A stretch of DNA of 64,000 bases, from the NCBI GenBank assembly GCA_964036275.1, contig OZ038435.1:26579521-26643520 (forward strand). Direction: 5' to 3'. Below are positions 58,227-64,000 of this stretch, piece by piece. The notes beneath the pieces are model-generated. The model did no database searches. It was not told where the DNA came from and was given only the letters and a program-made list of their open reading frames with translations. The translations under genes and the position numbers were made by a program. Position 1 is the first letter of the stretch. The number at the start of each line of letters is the position of its first letter. The DNA comes from Litoditis marina. Its lineage: Eukaryota; Nematoda; Chromadorea; Rhabditida; Rhabditidae.

Positions 58227-59603
58227 TCAATATATATCTAGATTTAAGTTTTTCTTCTTCAGAGTCCTTTTTGTAGCGTAATACTTGTACAATACCACGT
58301 AAGCATTGATGACGATTTAGCTCTTTGAGTGGTCGCGATGATGTTTCTCGGCTTTGGCGGTGCATTTTCTATAGTTTCAGAGCATTTCCTTTTTTCTGCG
58401 GACTTAGAGGATTCTCATTGCATGTGTCTAAGCTGTTTTGGATTGTGAAATAGTTCTAATCGCGAGAATTCCGCCTGCGGCTAAACTTTGTAAATTAAAC
58501 AATAATGTTGTTTTTGAATATCCTATGGCTATGGATGGATGGGTTGTTTTCATAATAGTTTTGTTACTAGATAATATAAATATTTATGTTTTATCCTTCT
58601 GCAACTCAGTTTGACCGCCTCCATATAATTATTTGTTGCATCTTGCGGTTCGGTTGTTTTTTATCTGTGATTCATTGGTTGTGTTTGTATTATTCGTGCA
58701 GAACATTTCATACAATGGGTATATTGTTTCAGCTATTTTATAAATGTAATAAATTTTGTTTTAAATGTTTCCAAGGTCGTTTGATTTATTATGAAGGTTT
58801 GGACCTACTCTACCACATAAATCAATTCTAGTAGTTTGTTTAGTTATTTAAGCCGATGAAAGTTTTTATAGGCGTATAAGGGGGGCTACGCGATGTTATC
58901 GAGATATGGGATAAGTTATCCCAAAAAGCAGTCGTATAGAGTTTCACGTTCTCTAGCTCTTGACAATGCGGCATAGTTGTTGATTCTAAATGTATACAAA
59001 GGATCTTCCATTCACTGAGCTTATTGAAAGTTGTATCCCAAACTTTCCAGATGTCGTACAGTAGGCCGCTCGTCCCGTTACGAGCGATAATAGTATCGAG
59101 GCGGAATAATACCTCGTGGGTACATAAATGGAGTAGCTTCAAGCGATGGCAAGAAATGGAGAAGTCCAAGGTATAGAATACATCTTTTGCGCTGGTATAC
59201 TGTAATCAGAGGGTTGCCGTGTCTTATGACGTATGAACACAGTTGATCTTGTATACTAAGCAGTTACCGTAACGTTCACTTATTCTCTCCGCAAATGTAA
59301 CAAATTAGATTGGCCGTAACCGATTCAAAACTCATCTGAATCGTCTAATGATTTCCTACTTTGCTTAAAGTAGGACGATTATGTGGACCAATCTCGTGTC
59401 AACGGTCCTTTAAACTGCAATTCAAAAATGTATTGCAGTTTAAAGGACTGAAGCGTGGCGATTGGACCACATAATCGTCCTTCTTTAATGATTGCATCAG
59501 AACATTTGTTTGGTTTACTTCGAACGAGTACTTGGACGAATGGTTTAAACCATATTTTACGACTAAATATATAGTTTCCTTGTTTCCTACATTCATCATT
59601 CAG
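58227..59603. other. Intergenic region with an antisense open frame
   Basis: Between the GalNAc-transferase stop and the first recognised DMAC2-like exon. A 109-residue minus-strand frame (58,840-59,169) has protein-like composition (LFRLDTIIARNGTSGLLYD, IWKVWDTTFNKLSEWKIL) but no recognised domain. The unseen first exon of the DMAC2-like gene and its promoter should also lie here. Confidence 0.45.
59369..59484. mobile_element. 116-bp TTAA element, third copy
   Basis: Same length and sequence family as 34,679 with intact TTAA on both sides (59365-59368, 59485-59488). Inverted ends AGTAGGACGATTATGTGG and its near-inverse. It lies upstream of the DMAC2-like gene. Confidence 0.9.
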
Positions 59604-62600
59604 AATGAACACATAGAAGAGAAGTCTCGTCTCCGGAACTTTATCAAACTGCCGACTGGACTTTATATAACTCCCGAAAGACCGGAAGATGGTAGGTACT
59701 CTTTTTCCACCTATCAAGCCTTCTTCAGTTGTATTGTGCGCAATCAATTTGGGTTATCAGATATATAATCACAACTCAATAGCTTTGGAGTTTTGCATGT
59801 ATTGTTCGATCTGAAAAAGATAAACTTCGACCGATTACTTGTTTCAACCATGTTATGTTTGGTATTTGATTACTTCGGAATGAATGCCTATTTTGGAAAG
59901 AGGGAGAAAAAGTGAGTGATTACAGCGAAATCTTGTTTTTTTTCAGTCTTGCCGAAGAAAGATCGCGCTGATCAGACGAGAAAGGACACGGGTGCTCTGC
60001 CAATGGACCTGCTCACCAATCACACCCAGATGAGGTATGAGTATGAGATTTCAGAAAATTATTTCTTTCTCTCCGCCCCGCCCCCCCCTCTCTCTCTCTC
60101 TCTCCCCCCTTCTCTCTCCTTCTCCTCCTTCTATGTTTCTCTCCCTCTCGCACTCTCTTTATATTCCTCCACCAAATGGTGTTAGTCCCACCAACCCTTC
60201 GCTTTCAGGTATCTCGATCATTCGTTCGACAATCTGAGGAGGTTCAAGAGATACCGACACTTTCAACATCTACAGTATGACCAGCGGTAGGCGATTTTTT
60301 AATGCTGGCTGTTCTTGATGACAGGAGATGGAGATTTGCGTTGCACACTCCATGCAATATTCATAGATGGTGACCAAGTTTGAGCTATAGTTTGATCACA
60401 GTCACAGCAGAAATTTCGAATAAAACGCACTGTGATTAAACTACATAAAACAGCAGTTCAGTGCACCTTTTTTGTCTTATTTTCTTGTTTGACCTCTGAC
60501 TTGTTTTTGTAGTATGATCCCGGAACGTCTTCTCTTCCTGGGGCCCGATCTGGCCGCTGCTCATTTTCTGGTTCATCGAGGAGCTGCTATAAAGTTTGTG
60601 GGAGATGATACGTGGTACAAGAGGGATGAGAAGAAGGTAAGACAAGTTAGCTAAGGTTTTTTTAAAGGTGGTAACGTTGTCTTCTCGCAAATGAATAATT
60701 GGGTAGTGGACGTATTTGAACTTGTTAGGTTAGAGGAATTTAATCCGTTCCGAAAATGAAATGATTTCTCGGTTGAAACTTTGGGAGCCGAAACTGATTC
60801 GTTTTCAGAACTACAGTTTGCCGGGAAGAAAGACGCCTGGCCTGTATTTGGAAGCCATCGACGCGTCGGGGACAGAACTCATGTTTGAGGGTAGGTATAC
60901 TCTGTTTCACCAATCGATGTTTGTCTACAGTAATCCGTCAGATATTCAGCAGGCTTCAAACTTTCAGAGTTTGTAGTAGTAATGGTGAAGAACACACTAA
61001 CAAAATTTGAAAGTTTGAGCATATCACTGTAGCGGGTTATAAGTGGGTGGAACAAACTATATAGGGTTCGCTCTCTTCCAAGCAGTTCTATACGGTGTCT
61101 GTTGGCCTATCCCATTGTATTTGTAGTTCGATATGATAAAAGAAGCAATGGTCAATTATATCGCCCAATCCATTTGGTGTACGCGTCTTCAACTTTTACA
61201 CATCCATCGCGTAATTCGTAGATCGAACTTCTTGTTAGAAATTATGGCCAGCTGTGCTGTGACTTCACTTTATTTTGTGCCAAACTTCAAGGGTTACTTT
61301 TGTAGGATTTGATAATCTGCATGACCTGAGTCAACTACGAATGCTCCGTCTGGCAGACTGTCCGTACGTGGACGACTGGACCATGGGAAAGATCGGGGGG
61401 ATGCTGGAACACTTGGAAATGATCGATATTTCCGGATGTCATCGGGTGACTGCTAAAGGTACGTTTATAATCTGTTGCACGCAACAATAGCCCTCTACAG
61501 TAAGATCGCAAGTCTTTCAAATAAGATCGCAAGTCTTTCAAATACATTTTTCGTATCTTGTAGGTTTAAACTTCGTGATTTAGTTTTCCCCATTGGTTAC
61601 TACAATCATAGAACACAGTAAGTCAGTTCTTCGCTTAGATAAATGCTCTTGAATATTCGTAAGATTACTGTAGAAAGTTATCAATTGGTGAAACAGAGTA
61701 AATATCATTTCTCACTTCACATTTTGTTCAGAAACGTTTTCGCTGATAACCTGCGAGTGAATAGTTACAAACGCGAAATAGCATGGAGATAGATGACAGA
61801 CATTCTGCTAATGTCTGATCTACATAATCGTTAGTCATTTACCTTTCTGTTGGTTCCAGGATTGATGGGCCTGAAATCTTTGAAGAAGCTTAAGTACCTA
61901 CGGCTGGAAGGAGTGGATGCCAAGGTTGGTGTTAGGGTTCGGAGAGATCGTTTGCTTCCTTTGTTTCGTTTTATCACATTTTCGTATTAAGCCACCATCA
62001 AACCACCTGAATCTTTCTGAATCTGAATCTTTCGCTCCCTCGCTCTACTTCTTGAAAATGGGAATTATTTTGCAGAAAATAATGTGCTTGTAAGCTTGTA
62101 TAAACAAGCTCTACTAAATCTGAAATTTCTATCCAAGTAGCTTCACTAAATTGTTTCATCAGGATATCGGTAAGGCTGCTCTTCTGCTGGAGGAGTCTAT
62201 TCCGTCGTTGACTGTGTTGGGCGTCGACTACGATGAGCAGATGAAGATGTTGGAGGCGGAGACTCGCCTGCTCGAAGACCCCAATGTGGTACAGGACGCC
62301 AAGGGTACGGTAGCATTGAAATAAGTGTCATTTCGACGCGAATTACACAATCAACTGGGTTGATAGCAATCAAAAATCAACTTTGCTTTTGCAAAGAAGT
62401 CTTGGCTGCTTTTAAAGCAACCAAGCTGCATGGCAATAGCAACCCGGTTTCTTTCACCAAAGCAACCCCATTTTTGGATAGTTTACTGAGAACTGAGTGG
62501 GAAAAGGCTAAATGGGTCTCACCACGGAAATCGCAACCTCTGTGTTCGAAATTTAGTTTATAGCATAGTGCAACGGAGGTGTAATGTAGTTTTTTTAAGT

Positions 62601-64000
62601 TGTTGTTATGTATCAGAAAATGCTGATTCATGGAAATTGGACATATATCTGAGTCTTTCTAAAAATTTAGCCTGTTGCTCCACTACAATTGAAAAAAATC
62701 TGTTTTTGGATTTGAAGTTTGTCTGAGTAATGTTGATGCTTTCTGGGCTCTGGTGGTCTTGAAGTGTTGTTGGCGTGCTGATGTGCTGAATGTGTAACGA
62801 AGTGTGGATCTTGGATGAGATTGTGTCATTTTTCCAATGATTCAATACCTCATTGAATTCCAGGTAACATTTTCGCCGAGGATGATCATGGCCGTCTTTT
62901 CTACATTGGTGGCAATGTGAACGAGCGACCAGCCGTCTGTGATCTGGACAAGCCCATCATGACGAGCACTGTTAGGAGGTGAGTAAAACGAGAGAAATAC
63001 ACTCAGACGTTTAACTGATTGGAAAACTGATTGGTATTGGTTGCTTATTGGTGCACAGCACTGTTCAGTCTCTCAATGAGCCCCCCCCCCCCCCCCCCCC
63101 CCCCTCCATTGAAAGTTAACAGATCCTTCTGTAGTTTAGTGGAGTTCGTGATACCATACCTTTCCAATTTAGGGGATGTTTTTGTTATCTATCTTGAGTA
63201 TATTGTCCAGGGAAATCCCGGCCATGCCCGATGCGGATTTCGATCGTGTGGACGCATTGTCCGGCGGAAAGTTGCGGCATCTGCTGGTCGGATCGCCCAG
63301 CGGCTACGAGTGGAACGATCAGGTTGGTGACACTATATTGGTCAAAGTTTTAATGAGTCTACACTCTCTGGATGGGATAACACATGTAAGAAAAGTTTTT
63401 CGTACTATGGGCGAGAAATTTATTCGAGGTTTTGTTTCAATTGGTTTTTTCGTGAATAGCTGATAATTTGTACGCCCCCATTGTAGGTGGAGACAATTCT
63501 GCAACACGAGTTGGACTGGAAGACGAAGGACGGAATCCCGGTTGACAATAAGATGTTGCCGGAAACGGAACGCCCCAGGGTTTGTTTCATCACATCACAA
63601 CAGTCTACTCATAAACTTGCTGCAATATTCACAGTTTTTACGATATTATTATGAAATAAAGTGAACATTATCGATGATCCGAAAGTTCTTCTTGCTCACT
63701 AACATTGAAATTCATGGTCTTTCCCGGGTAGAAGAGAGAGAGAGAGAGACCATGAATTTGTGGGAAAATTTAATTTGTTCTTCCATGTGATTACTTACTC
63801 ATCGTTGAGTTTTGTGCTTCAGTTAAAGCCGGAAGATAGACCGAGCCTTCTGGAGGTGGAGAGACAGAAGTTCCTCAAGGAGAACGACGACGAGTGGAGA
63901 GATCTTGAGAGAATGTTGGAGGAGAGGAGGGCACAGAGCGTCAGAGACGGCCAGAACTTGATAGAAGATTCCGGAGAAGGAGAGAAGAAACGAGTAAATG
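59604..64000 (+). CDS. DMAC2: DMAC2/ATP5SL-like leucine-rich-repeat protein, partial, with C-terminal extension
   Basis: Exons 59604-59691, 59947-60034, 60209-60286, 60513-60636, 60809-60890, 61306-61458, 61860-61924, 62163-62304, 62874-62978, 63211-63322, 63487-63579 and 63823 onward join in frame, and the gene leaves the window. The first half matches DMAC2 (ATP synthase subunit s-like): RLLFLGPDLAAAHFLVHRGA, IKFVGDDTWY, the EAIDASGTELMFEGFDNL step, and repeats LRMLRLADCPYVDDW, LEMIDISGCHRVT and LKYLRLEGVDA. In mammals DMAC2 is mitochondrial and helps assemble the distal membrane arm of complex I. The human protein ends soon after the repeats. Here splicing continues in frame at 62,304/62,874 into at least 160 more residues (GRLFYIGGNVNERPAVCDLD, LLVGSPSGYEWNDQ, then a charged helical stretch) that I do not recognise. 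The N-terminal exon with any mitochondrial targeting peptide was not found. Confidence 0.85.
60381..60454. repeat. Short palindrome, TGTAGTTTGATC family
   Basis: GAGCTATAGTTTGATCACAG on the left mirrors CTGTGATTAAACTACATAA on the right; in a DMAC2-like intron. Confidence 0.6.
63081..63104 (+). repeat. C homopolymer of 24 bases
   Basis: An uninterrupted poly-C run in a DMAC2-like intron, closed by TCC. Its exact length is likely unreliable in any assembly. Confidence 0.9.

Noticed and set aside
59379..59747. 122-residue minus-strand frame
   Set aside because: It runs through the 116-bp TTAA element and the antisense of the first DMAC2-like exon.

Overview
The window is nuclear DNA of a nematode, most likely a clade V (rhabditine) species; the many short exons would suit a diplogastrid such as Pristionchus, but that is inference. 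The evidence is TTTTCAG-type 3' splice sites, short introns, a cluster of Skp1-related (skr) genes, two serpentine chemoreceptor genes of the nematode Str/Srh/Sri kind, and a LOTUS-plus-Tudor germline protein gene. Several first coding exons follow directly after a TTTNCAG acceptor, as expected of trans-spliced nematode genes. I rebuilt all gene models by hand from reading frame, splice signals and intron phase; none has transcript support.

Left part (1-36,034): a duplicated gene block. The basic block holds a REEP5/YOP1-like membrane-shaping gene (+ strand) facing an skr gene (- strand). An older, divergent and truncated copy A (1 to about 6,092) is followed by a serpentine receptor gene lacking its 5' part, a complete receptor gene on the opposite strand, about 2.5 kb with no recognised gene, and a 71-bp-period minisatellite. 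Two almost identical tandem units follow: B (15,987-24,345) and C (24,346-32,966). Each carries a small two-exon gene for an 87-residue protein I do not recognise, the YOP1-like gene, an intact skr gene (skr1) and a degraded skr gene (skr2). Beyond C lie an isolated skr first exon (33,474-33,578) and one more intact skr gene (34,139-36,034).

Right part (36,035-64,000): ordinary single-copy genes. They are a probable RNMT-activating mini-protein (RAMAC) gene (-), a LOTUS/Tudor gene resembling C. elegans lotr-1 (+), a complete polypeptide GalNAc-transferase with a ricin-type lectin domain (+, 17 exons), and the start of a DMAC2/ATP5SL-like leucine-rich-repeat gene (+) that runs off the right edge with a long extra C-terminal part. 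RAMAC and the LOTUS/Tudor gene are head to head across about 1 kb.

Introns and spacers are full of small non-autonomous elements with visible inverted repeats and target-site duplications: TTAA-flanked, hAT-like with 8-bp duplications, one with 9-bp duplications containing a nested TTAA element, and a dispersed palindrome with TGTAGTTTGATC arms. I see no CRISPR array, rRNA, convincing tRNA or bacterial-type operon. The most interesting parts are the recent tandem duplication and its decaying or chimeric skr genes, the unrecognised small gene, the RAMAC homologue, the DMAC2 extension, and elements placed on splice sites of the LOTUS/Tudor gene.
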